DNA from: Actinoplanes italicus | Lineage (GTDB): Bacteria; Actinomycetota; Actinomycetes; Mycobacteriales; Micromonosporaceae | NCBI RefSeq assembly: GCF_003001815.1 | Contig: NZ_PVMZ01000016.1 | Span: 124,001 to 188,000, forward strand | DNA: 64,000 bases | Direction of reading: 5' to 3' | Shown: one piece after another, positions 34,054 to 41,598 of the stretch | How the letters are laid out: each line of letters opens with the position of its first letter | How positions within the stretch are numbered: the first letter of the stretch is position 1 | Notes under the pieces: generated by a model | Seen by the model: only the letters and a program-made list of their open reading frames with translations | Database searches by the model: none | Told to the model about the DNA's origin: nothing | Program-made: the position numbers and the translations under genes

Positions 34054-34920
34054 CTACCTGTCGAGGGCGACGGCTACGTCGGTGACGTCCAGCGGGAACG
34101 TGCCGATCAGGTTCGTCGTCCCGGTGAGCAGGTCGACGCCGTAGAAGTTCTGCAGCTTCGGCTGGTCGTCCGGCACGACCGGGGTGAGGGTGGCGAAGGC
34201 CGTCAGGGTGGCCGTCCTGCCGCCGGTGAGGTCGCTGAAGATGTCGAAGCCGGCGTTGCCGTCGGCGTCGAACCCGAGACCACCGGTCGCCACCAGCAGC
34301 CCGTTGTTGGCCGGTGACTGGATGACCACCTGGTCGGTGGTGGTGTTGATGTCGAACAGGGTGGTGCCGGTGGCCGCGTTCAGGTCGTTGTTGGTGTAGG
34401 CGGCGGCCGTGACGCCGCGGGCCGGGCCGGTCGCGGGCGGCGTGGTCAGCGTGGTGTCCTCGAGGGTGGTGTGGTCGTTCAGGTTGTGCCGCAGGTTCTG
34501 GGCGTTGTCGCTGATCACGCGCAGCCGGTCGGCCGCCGGGTTGAAGTCCACGCCGAAGTTCGTGCCGTACAGCGGGACCTGCAGCTGCGAGACCTTCGAC
34601 GCGATAGCGCTGGGGATCCCGATGGTGTAGATGCCGCCCTTGTTGCCGACGGCGTACAGCTTGCCGTCCTGCACACGGAAGTCGACACCGATGACGGCCG
34701 TGTCCCCGGTCAGCCCGGTGATGCGCCGTACCCAGTCGTTCTGCTCGGGTGTGGCGGTCCAGAACTGCAACATCAGCGTCCCGTTGCCGGCGATGCCGTA
34801 CGCCATCAGGCTCGTCGCCGCAGCCGACGCACCACCGCCGTTCATGCCGGCCACCACCGCTGTCGTCGCGGTGACCACTGTGGCGGCCGCGGCGAGCGCC
34901 TTCTTGATCCGTGTCCTCAT
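34054..34920 (-). CDS. secreted DUF4394 protein
   Basis: 288 residues. The signal peptide is MRTRIKKALAAAATVVTATTAVVAG followed by a Gly/Ala-rich linker. The mature region carries the DUF4394 signatures: TGDTAVIGVDFRVQDGKLYAVGNKGGIYTI, GTNFGVDFNPAADRLRVISDNAQNLRHNLND, GVTAAAYTNNDLNAATGTTLFDI and FYGVDLLTGTTNLIGTFPLDVTDVAVAL. These suggest a beta-propeller of unknown function. It converges with the SARP gene (10-bp gap). The SARP-type repeats upstream suggest it is activated by that regulator. Confidence 0.88.
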   Translation of the reverse strand: MRTRIKKALAAAATVVTATTAVVAGMNGGGASAAATSLMAYGIAGNGTLMLQFWTATPEQNDWVRRITGLTGDTAVIGVDFRVQDGKLYAVGNKGGIYTIGIPSAIASKVSQLQVPLYGTNFGVDFNPAADRLRVISDNAQNLRHNLNDHTTLEDTTLTTPPATGPARGVTAAAYTNNDLNAATGTTLFDINTTTDQVVIQSPANNGLLVATGGLGFDADGNAGFDIFSDLTGGRTATLTAFATLTPVVPDDQPKLQNFYGVDLLTGTTNLIGTFPLDVTDVAVALDR

Positions 34921-34975
34921 CGGTGTCCCTCATCTCATCCGTCGGTGCTGTCCTGCGGCCGAAGCTATGCAGGCG

Positions 34976-35006
34976 CACTGGATGCGAACTGGACATCACC
35001 TGGACT
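34976..35006. promoter_or_regulatory. Triple SARP-type heptamer repeat upstream of the DUF4394 gene
   Basis: On the minus strand the heptamers read GTCCAGG, GTCCAGT and ATCCAGT, each separated by 4 bp (11-bp period). A -10-like CATAGC follows the last heptamer after 7 nt, the spacing expected for SARP-activated promoters. It matches the pair at 31109-31128. Confidence 0.65.
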
Positions 35007-35049
35007 CCCCCGACGGGCAGCCCTTGTCGATCACCGATACGGTCGACGT

Positions 35050-35397
35050 ATGGCCGGCAACGCTTTGATCATGTACGAGACCAGCACCGACGGCGTCACC
35101 CTGCGTGCCGCCCTGGCCGGTGAACTCGACCTCGACGACGCCGACCAGGTCCGTGACAACCTCGCGGCGGCGGCGCAGGCGTCCACGTATCAATTCCTGC
35201 AGATCGACGTCTCCAACGTCACCCTGATCGACTCGTACGCGCTGGGCGCCCTGGTGAGCGTCCGCAACGCCGCCGCGGCGGCCGGCGTCGTCGTGTCCCT
35301 GACGAACCCGTCCCCGCCGGTGCTCAAGGCCATCCAGGTGACGGGCCTGTCCGAGGTGTTCGGCCTGCCACCGATGAATCTCATGTCGGAAGGGTGA
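35050..35397 (+). CDS. STAS-domain anti-sigma factor antagonist
   Basis: 115 residues from ATG 35050. STAS fold: VTLRAALAGELDLDDADQVRDNLAAAA, then QFLQIDVSNVTLIDSYALGALVSVRNAAAAAGVVVSLTNPSPPVLKAIQVTGLSEVFGL. The Ser in LIDSYALG is at the phosphorylation position of SpoIIAA-like antagonists. No cognate kinase or sigma factor lies next to it, so its partner is encoded elsewhere. Confidence 0.9.
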   Translation: MAGNALIMYETSTDGVTLRAALAGELDLDDADQVRDNLAAAAQASTYQFLQIDVSNVTLIDSYALGALVSVRNAAAAAGVVVSLTNPSPPVLKAIQVTGLSEVFGLPPMNLMSEG

Positions 35398-35477
35398 CAC
35401 TCACGGGGGCGTGAACAGGTTACGCGGCACAATGACGAGGCTTTTCTGACCTTCTGTGCCTGATTGGCGAGCGTTTG

Positions 35478-37655
35478 GTGGGAAATCGCGGCCCGTCCGC
35501 CTCCGAGCTGGCGGTGACGCTCGAGCCTCCTGATGATGCGGGGGCGAGGACGGCAGGCCAATACGAGTGGCAGGCGGCGATGGCTGCCGCCCACGGGTTG
35601 GGGATGTACCACCGCAGCCTCGGACCCGACGGGCGGCTCCAGGCCGATCACCGGTCCCGCGTGCTTTGTGAACACCACGAGGACTGGATCGTCCTGGTCG
35701 GTGAACGTGCCGAACTGGTCTCGGCCAAGCACTACGGACCACGCTTCGGCGCCTACAGCACCATGAACTCGCTGGCGAGCGACGGCGGCCTGGCCCACCT
35801 GTTCGACCGCTGGCACACGATGCAGGAGAAGCCCGGATGCCGCCTTGTCACCACGGCCGGCGTCAATGGCCCGGCCAAGTTGCTCATCGACATCAGTAAC
35901 CACCTGGGCAAACTCCGGAGGGCCGGCGCGGAACTGTCGGTCGAGGACGCGATGAAGGATCACCTGCAGAGTTTCGGCAAGGCGCTGCTGAAGCACTGCA
36001 CGGCACTCGGCGGGCGCTGGCAGCCGACGGGCTCGGTCCTGAGCCCCGGACAACTCGACGAGGTGATGCGATTCCTCTCGGTGTTCCGCTTCCAGAGAAG
36101 CCCCGAGCAGGACGTCATCCGGGACGCCGCACCCACGAGGTACGTGAAGCCGGTGCTCGACCGGCTGGCCAGCACCGCCCCGCCGGTCGCGGTCTGGGAC
36201 GAGGTTCTGTCCCTGTTCCGGGAGCGGATGCAGGCCGCTGGTCCGACTCCGACCGGCAGACTCCCGGATGTACTGACGGACGACCGGGGCCCGACGACTG
36301 CCACCGCCTCCGAACGGGAGGGCGATCTGCAGAACCGCATCGTCACGCTCGACGAGATCGACGCGACGATCCGGATCGCGATCAGATCCTTCGAGATCGT
36401 CCGCTCCGACCCTGCAGAGACGACGATGATCGTGCCGGACTTCTACGAGGACGTGTGGACAGCGGAAGGACTGTCGATCGGCGGCACTGTCCGGGCCGCC
36501 GAGGTCGCAGCCCTGACCACCACCTCACGTCCCGGTCTGAGTCGCGTCGACGCGGCCCGGCGCAACAGTGCCCTGACCACACTAGGGCTGGCGCTTCAGG
36601 CGAAAAGCGTGTTCACCGCCCTGAACGGCGAGGCGCTCCTCTCCGCCACCCTGCACATCATCTACAAGCAGGAGGTGGGCCGCTGGCCGACCGGTGATCG
36701 CGCCGACCGCATGCTGTTCGAGGCTGCGGATGCCCACCTGCGGTTTCGCCGCCAACCCCACGGGTCGGCGCTGGGGCCTCTCACCCGCTTCCTCACCGGG
36801 CTCGCCGCGTCAGCGTCACCGCGGATACCGGCCGCCCTCGATAGCTTCGTCACCCGGCAGGGTGAGCAGATCGGCGACGCTCATGATCTGTTCTCGCGGC
36901 GCCGGGAGAAGCCCGCCTGGCTGCTGATCGACCTCGGCCCGGAGAGCCTCGGTGAGCAGGGCCGGCTCGCCGAGATCACCTGGTGGCTCCACCAAGCGGG
37001 CGAGACGACGGAGCCCACGACCGTACGGGTGCACGGCGGAGAGAACGCAATGCGCCAGGCGATTCGTGAGCTGCTGGAGCGCATGCCGATGCATCGGCCG
37101 CTGCGCGTGGACATCGCGGCTCCGGCCAGTCTGCTGGCCGGCGGCATCGACCAGTGGCTGGTCCATGAGGTTGACGGTGAGCTCGAACCGATCGGCGCCG
37201 AGTGTCAGGTCCGGATGCGATGGTCGCAGCGCCTGCACGAGCCCCGGCTGCAGCGCCGGGTGACCGAGCGGGCACGTGACGAGCCCTGGGACGACCGGCC
37301 GCCGGTCGCCACCGCCACCGAACTGTCCGCGGCGGACAGCGGTGCCGGCTGGCTCGGCAAACGCAAAGAGCGTGCCTTCCTGGTCGGCGGCGACCCGACC
37401 GGCTCCGGCTCGGGGGCGCTGCGTGCCGCCTTACGCATCGGCTTCGGTTTCGTGTTCTGGTACGACCGCTACATCACACCGGACCTGCGGGCGGCGACGA
37501 TGCGCGCCATCAGACCGGTGCCGCCCCAGGCTCGTCGTACGGCGTTGCCCGAACTACCGGAGATCACATCCCTGGTGCCGACTGTCATCTGGGACGACCC
37601 CGACGGCAGGGACGGTTATCCGCTGCCGACGTCGGCCCTCACCGAGAACCCCTGA
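35478..37655 (+). CDS. DUF4297/Cap4-like nuclease domain fused to a VMAP-like C-terminal region (conflict-system effector)
   Basis: 725 residues from GTG 35478 (TTG 35475 is adjacent; neither has a strong ribosome site). The N-terminal 130 residues look like a DUF4297/Cap4 PD-(D/E)XK nuclease: QYEWQAAMAAAHGLGMY helix, then VLCEHHEDWIVLV and the core strand ELVSAKHYGP (acidic E/D about residues 65-69, Lys 84), then a STMNSLASDGGLAHLFDRW helix. A middle helical region (about 290-440) follows. The C-terminal 260 residues (KPAWLLIDLGPESLGEQGRLAEITWWLHQAG to FWYDRYITP) resemble the C-terminal domain of vWA-MoxR associated proteins. First gene of an operon with MoxR and vWA-like genes. Effector role is inference from that context. 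Confidence 0.72.
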   Translation: MGNRGPSASELAVTLEPPDDAGARTAGQYEWQAAMAAAHGLGMYHRSLGPDGRLQADHRSRVLCEHHEDWIVLVGERAELVSAKHYGPRFGAYSTMNSLASDGGLAHLFDRWHTMQEKPGCRLVTTAGVNGPAKLLIDISNHLGKLRRAGAELSVEDAMKDHLQSFGKALLKHCTALGGRWQPTGSVLSPGQLDEVMRFLSVFRFQRSPEQDVIRDAAPTRYVKPVLDRLASTAPPVAVWDEVLSLFRERMQAAGPTPTGRLPDVLTDDRGPTTATASEREGDLQNRIVTLDEIDATIRIAIRSFEIVRSDPAETTMIVPDFYEDVWTAEGLSIGGTVRAAEVAALTTTSRPGLSRVDAARRNSALTTLGLALQAKSVFTALNGEALLSATLHIIYKQEVGRWPTGDRADRMLFEAADAHLRFRRQPHGSALGPLTRFLTGLAASASPRIPAALDSFVTRQGEQIGDAHDLFSRRREKPAWLLIDLGPESLGEQGRLAEITWWLHQAGETTEPTTVRVHGGENAMRQAIRELLERMPMHRPLRVDIAAPASLLAGGIDQWLVHEVDGELEPIGAECQVRMRWSQRLHEPRLQRRVTERARDEPWDDRPPVATATELSAADSGAGWLGKRKERAFLVGGDPTGSGSGALRAALRIGFGFVFWYDRYITPDLRAATMRAIRPVPPQARRTALPELPEITSLVPTVIWDDPDGRDGYPLPTSALTENP

Positions 37656-37673
37656 CCCTTGTTGGGAGAGCAC

Positions 37674-38630
37674 GTGGAACCGACATCGTCCTGGCGGATC
37701 TTCCGCGGTGACAACCGCAAGCCGGAACCCGAGGCAAAACCGTGGAAACGCCTGCCCAAGCCGCCTCCATGGCGGAACCCGGCGACCGCGGGATCGCGAT
37801 TCGTGCTGTCCGAGAAACTGCTCGATGCCATCAACGTGGCGCTGCACCTGCGGCGGCCTCTGCTGCTGACGGGCACTCCCGGTTGGGGGAAGTCGACCCT
37901 CGTTCAGCGGATCGCGATGGAGCTGGCACTCGGTGATCCGCTGGTATGGCACATCACCTCCCGGAGCACGCTCAGCGAGGCCCTCTACCAGTACGACGCG
38001 CTGGGCCGGTTGTATGCCACCCAGAGTGGCGGCCAGGCTGTGAAGGAGAATGCCGAGGTGCAGGATTTCGTCCTGCTCGGGCCGCTGGGCACCGCACTGG
38101 CCGACCAGGACCGGCCACGCGCAGTTCTGATCGACGAGATCGACAAGAGCGACTTCGACCTGCCCAACGACCTGCTGAACGTCCTGGAGGACGGTGTCTT
38201 CGAGATTCCGCCTCTGGCCCGCGCGGCACGTCACGAATCCGGGCCCGACAAGCGGCAGGTCCTCGGAGCCGATCGCTGTCCGTACCCGGTGACCAATGGC
38301 CTCGTCGAGCGCACCCACTGGCCGGTCATCGTGATGACCAGCAACGGCGAGCGCTCTTTCCCGGCACCGTTCCTGCGACGTTGCGTCCGCTTCGACATGC
38401 CGGCTCCGGACGAGCGGTTCATCGCCGACATCGTGACGACTTACCTGGGCGACGTGGCGGACACCGAACGGCGCTCGATCACCGAGTTCGCGAAGCGGCT
38501 GCGCACCGGAGAGATCCTCGCGGTGGATCAGCTACTGAACTTCGTCCACCTCGTTTCCGAGCAGCCGTCGATGCCCGACGAGGCTCGCCGTCGAGCGCGT
38601 GACATGCTCCTCGCCGAGCTCGACGACTGA
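37674..38630 (+). CDS. MoxR-type AAA+ ATPase of the ternary system
   Basis: 318 residues from GTG 37674, with GGGAGAG at 37664-37670. AAA+ motifs: Walker A GTPGWGKSTL (about residue 67), Walker B RAVLIDEIDKSD, sensor 1 VIVMTSNGE, and arginine finger region FPAPFLRRCVRFDMP. The insert between Walker A and B (ALGRLYATQSGGQAVKENAEVQDF) fits MoxR-family ATPases, which act as chaperones with vWA partners. It lies 18 bp after the nuclease-VMAP gene and overlaps the vWA-like gene by TGATG, so the three are one unit. Probable role: ATP-dependent gating or loading of the effector. Confidence 0.92.
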   Translation: MEPTSSWRIFRGDNRKPEPEAKPWKRLPKPPPWRNPATAGSRFVLSEKLLDAINVALHLRRPLLLTGTPGWGKSTLVQRIAMELALGDPLVWHITSRSTLSEALYQYDALGRLYATQSGGQAVKENAEVQDFVLLGPLGTALADQDRPRAVLIDEIDKSDFDLPNDLLNVLEDGVFEIPPLARAARHESGPDKRQVLGADRCPYPVTNGLVERTHWPVIVMTSNGERSFPAPFLRRCVRFDMPAPDERFIADIVTTYLGDVADTERRSITEFAKRLRTGEILAVDQLLNFVHLVSEQPSMPDEARRRARDMLLAELDD

Positions 38631-41557
38631 TGGACCACGATCTGGTCGAGGCCCTCACCCGTGCTCTGCCCGGGATCAGCCCCGAACAGCTCGCCGAGGC
38701 GGTGCTCCTGGCCTCGCGGGCGGCGGACGGGCGCCGTCCCCCACGGGCTCGGCCACGACGGCGGGCCGGCATGGACAGTGCCGGCGATCAGAGCCCGATC
38801 GCCGAAACCGAGAATTCGCCCACGGCGGACCCAGGCCCGCGGCCCGGCCAGGATCTGTCGCTCGACAGGGCCCGGAACCGCGATCGCGATCGGCCGGCTC
38901 CGCCGCGATCAGCCGACGGTGCGGGCATCCCGGTCGGCCTCCGGGTCTCCCGACCGCGGCGCATGCCGCTGACCGGGGCTCTGGCGCCGTTTCGCCGGAT
39001 CACCCGGCCCGGGATCCCGGCGGTCGACGTCGACCGGACCGTCGAGGCGATCGCGGAGGCCCACCAGCTCGTCGTGGTGACGACGCCCCGCCACGAGCCG
39101 AGTCTCGACGTGATCCTGCTCGTGGACCAGACGCCGGCCACCCCAGCGTGGGCGCCTCAGATCAACGACCTGGAGAGTCGGATCCGCAGGGCGGGTGCCT
39201 TCCGATCGGTCACCCGCTGGATGCTCGACGGCGATTCCGGGCCCGAACCGCGGGTGCGGCGAACTCGGCGGCCGGACCATCCAGCGGCCCGGCTGGCCGA
39301 CCCCACCGGCAGGACCCTGCTGCTGATCGTCACCGATGCGGTCTCCACCCACTGGTACGCCCCGCCGATCTGGCGTGCGATCAACGCCTGGGCTCGCGTC
39401 ATGCCAACCTCGCTGGTGCAGATTCTGCCGCGGCGTCACTGGTCGAGCACGGCGATCGGCGCACCGGCCGTCGCGGTGCGCTCCCACGGCCGCCGGGAAG
39501 GCACCCTGGCGGGCGAGGTCCGCATCCCGTGGTGGGCCGACGACGATACGGCGACGGGTCGCGCCATTCCGGTCACCTCCTGCTCCCCGCACGATCTGCA
39601 CCGGTGGGCGCGGGCCGTCACGACCGCCAGCGGCTGGACCGACGCTGTGCTCTCCCGGCCCCCGACCCACACGGGTCCAGCACCACACGGATCAGCGCCG
39701 TCCGTACCCCAGCGGGTTCAGGCGTTTCAACGCCGCGCCAGCACCGCCGCGCTCAGTCTCGCCCGCCTGGCGGCGCACGGTGATGTCCTGTCACTGCCGC
39801 TGCTCCGGGTACTACAGGAGAAACTGGTGCCGGACGCCGATCCCGCCGCCACAGCTGAACTGCTCGTGAGCGGCCTGCTGGAGCGGACCGACCCGGAGGC
39901 CACCCGGTTCCGGTTCCGGCCGGGAGTGGCCGACCTGCTCCTGCAGGGTGCCACGCTCGCCGAGGAATGGGACAGCTTCCGTGTGCTCAGCGAGCACCTG
40001 GAACAACACGCAGGCCTCGGCGGAACGGTGCACGCTCTGCTAGCCGATCCTGCCGGAGATGCCTACCTCGAACGGGGGTTGCGACCGTTCGCCGCCATGA
40101 CCCGCGACATGGCGGCACGACTCGGCATCGACCTGCCCTCGGCGATGGCAGCACACGAGCCTGCCCTCGACTGGATCGTCGAGCTTCGCGACGGGCAGGA
40201 CCGGGTCCTAGGGAACGGCGCTCTCATATCCGACCGCAGCGCCGTGATCGTCATGCCGCCACCGCCGCACGGCTCCCGGCTGGAAACTCGGGTGCTCTTT
40301 CCCGGCCTTCCGGAAACCACTCCGACGTGGGCCCGGCCGTGGACGCCGGCCGAACCGGACTGTGCGCTCTGGGACATGCGCGGACCGGCACCCACCGAAC
40401 CGGCCGTCGTGGACGACGCGGCCCACGGTGACGTCGTACACGTGATCACGCATGTGAGCGGCCGGATCGTCCGGAAACCGGCGGTGGTCGGTGAATGGCT
40501 GGACGCCGGACGGCGCACTCTGCTGACCGAGTCGGACACCGGACGGCTGCCCCATGGCGCAGCCGTCGTCCGGCCCCGCGACGGGCGGCTGATCGGTCTG
40601 GTGGCGGATGACGTCATGATCCCTGCAGGCCGCCTCGCGGATGCGGCCGCCGGCCGGGACCGTGGTCCGCTGACTCTCCGCCCCGTGGGCGCCGACGACG
40701 GTCCTAACGTCGCGCGACGGCGTTTGCGGCTGTTCCTGCGGGAAGCCCGGGAACGGGCGGGCCTCACTCAATGGCAGGTCGCCGACGCGATGGAGTGGTC
40801 GCTCTCCCGATTGATTCGCATCGAAAACGGCGACGTCGGCATACCGCTCGCCGACCTCAGGAACGTGCTGGTGTTCCTCGGCGTGAAGGACCGCGACCTG
40901 GTGGCTGAGCTACTGGCTGCGGCCCGGTTGGCCCGCGTCAGGCCGACGACCTGGAGCCGTGGAGGACAGTTCCGAGGGCACATGTCGGATGCCATGATCA
41001 AAATCATCGAATATGAGGCCGAGGCCGACGAGATCCGGATTTATGGGATCAGACGCCTTCCCGACCTGATGCAGACATCGGCGTACAGCGAGTCCGAACT
41101 CATCCGGCGTGACGAGGACGACCGTCCACCGGAGTGGGCCGAGGTCGCCGGGCGGGCTCACGCACGACGCCGAGAGCAGGTCCATGCCCGGGCAGGTGAT
41201 TCGCTCAGCCTCTTCGCGCTCGTGGACGAGGCGGTGCTGTGGCGGCTCTCGAGCCGCCCGCGGATGCACCGGGAGCAGCTGCCGGATCTGCTCCGGAAGG
41301 TGATGTCCGGAGCGATACGAATGCGTATCGTGCCGTTTGCCGCCGGGGCCCCGCTGTACCTGGGTGACTTCGAGGTGGTCACGATGGCGGGGGACGACGC
41401 TCTCTACCGGGACTTCGCCGACTCCTCGGACGACCTGGTGGAGGATCCCGATGTCACCAGATCGATGCGACGTCGATTCGACAGAGCGTGGCGGAGCGCC
41501 CTCAGTGAGGAGGAGACCATCGCATTCCTCCGGGATCGGATCCGAGGGGCGCAGTAA
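38630..41557 (+). CDS. SAV_2336-like vWA protein fused to HTH-DUF5753
   Basis: 975 residues from the ATG overlapping the MoxR stop. Residues 1-150: Arg/Pro-rich linker. About 150-300: vWA-like fold as in SAV_2336 proteins (LDVILLVDQTPATPAWAP with a degenerate MIDAS D-x-T, LLLIVTDAVSTHWY). About 350-470: helical region (FRFRPGVADLLLQGATLAEEWDSFRVLSEHL). About 515-670: a domain resembling an inactive trypsin-like fold (GNGALISDRSAVIV ... SDTGRLPHGAAVVRPRDGRLIGLV). About 695-755: XRE HTH (ARERAGLTQWQVADAMEWSLSRLIRIENGDVG). About 790-970: DUF5753 (YGIRRLPDLMQTSAYSE ... MRIVPFAAGAP). The last two are normally a separate regulator, so the conflict-system vWA subunit carries its own DNA-binding module. 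Confidence 0.82.
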   Translation: MDHDLVEALTRALPGISPEQLAEAVLLASRAADGRRPPRARPRRRAGMDSAGDQSPIAETENSPTADPGPRPGQDLSLDRARNRDRDRPAPPRSADGAGIPVGLRVSRPRRMPLTGALAPFRRITRPGIPAVDVDRTVEAIAEAHQLVVVTTPRHEPSLDVILLVDQTPATPAWAPQINDLESRIRRAGAFRSVTRWMLDGDSGPEPRVRRTRRPDHPAARLADPTGRTLLLIVTDAVSTHWYAPPIWRAINAWARVMPTSLVQILPRRHWSSTAIGAPAVAVRSHGRREGTLAGEVRIPWWADDDTATGRAIPVTSCSPHDLHRWARAVTTASGWTDAVLSRPPTHTGPAPHGSAPSVPQRVQAFQRRASTAALSLARLAAHGDVLSLPLLRVLQEKLVPDADPAATAELLVSGLLERTDPEATRFRFRPGVADLLLQGATLAEEWDSFRVLSEHLEQHAGLGGTVHALLADPAGDAYLERGLRPFAAMTRDMAARLGIDLPSAMAAHEPALDWIVELRDGQDRVLGNGALISDRSAVIVMPPPPHGSRLETRVLFPGLPETTPTWARPWTPAEPDCALWDMRGPAPTEPAVVDDAAHGDVVHVITHVSGRIVRKPAVVGEWLDAGRRTLLTESDTGRLPHGAAVVRPRDGRLIGLVADDVMIPAGRLADAAAGRDRGPLTLRPVGADDGPNVARRRLRLFLREARERAGLTQWQVADAMEWSLSRLIRIENGDVGIPLADLRNVLVFLGVKDRDLVAELLAAARLARVRPTTWSRGGQFRGHMSDAMIKIIEYEAEADEIRIYGIRRLPDLMQTSAYSESELIRRDEDDRPPEWAEVAGRAHARRREQVHARAGDSLSLFALVDEAVLWRLSSRPRMHREQLPDLLRKVMSGAIRMRIVPFAAGAPLYLGDFEVVTMAGDDALYRDFADSSDDLVEDPDVTRSMRRRFDRAWRSALSEEETIAFLRDRIRGAQ

Positions 41558-41598
41558 CCGGGGTGCGGGCGTTGCGATCGATCATTACCGTGTGAACG

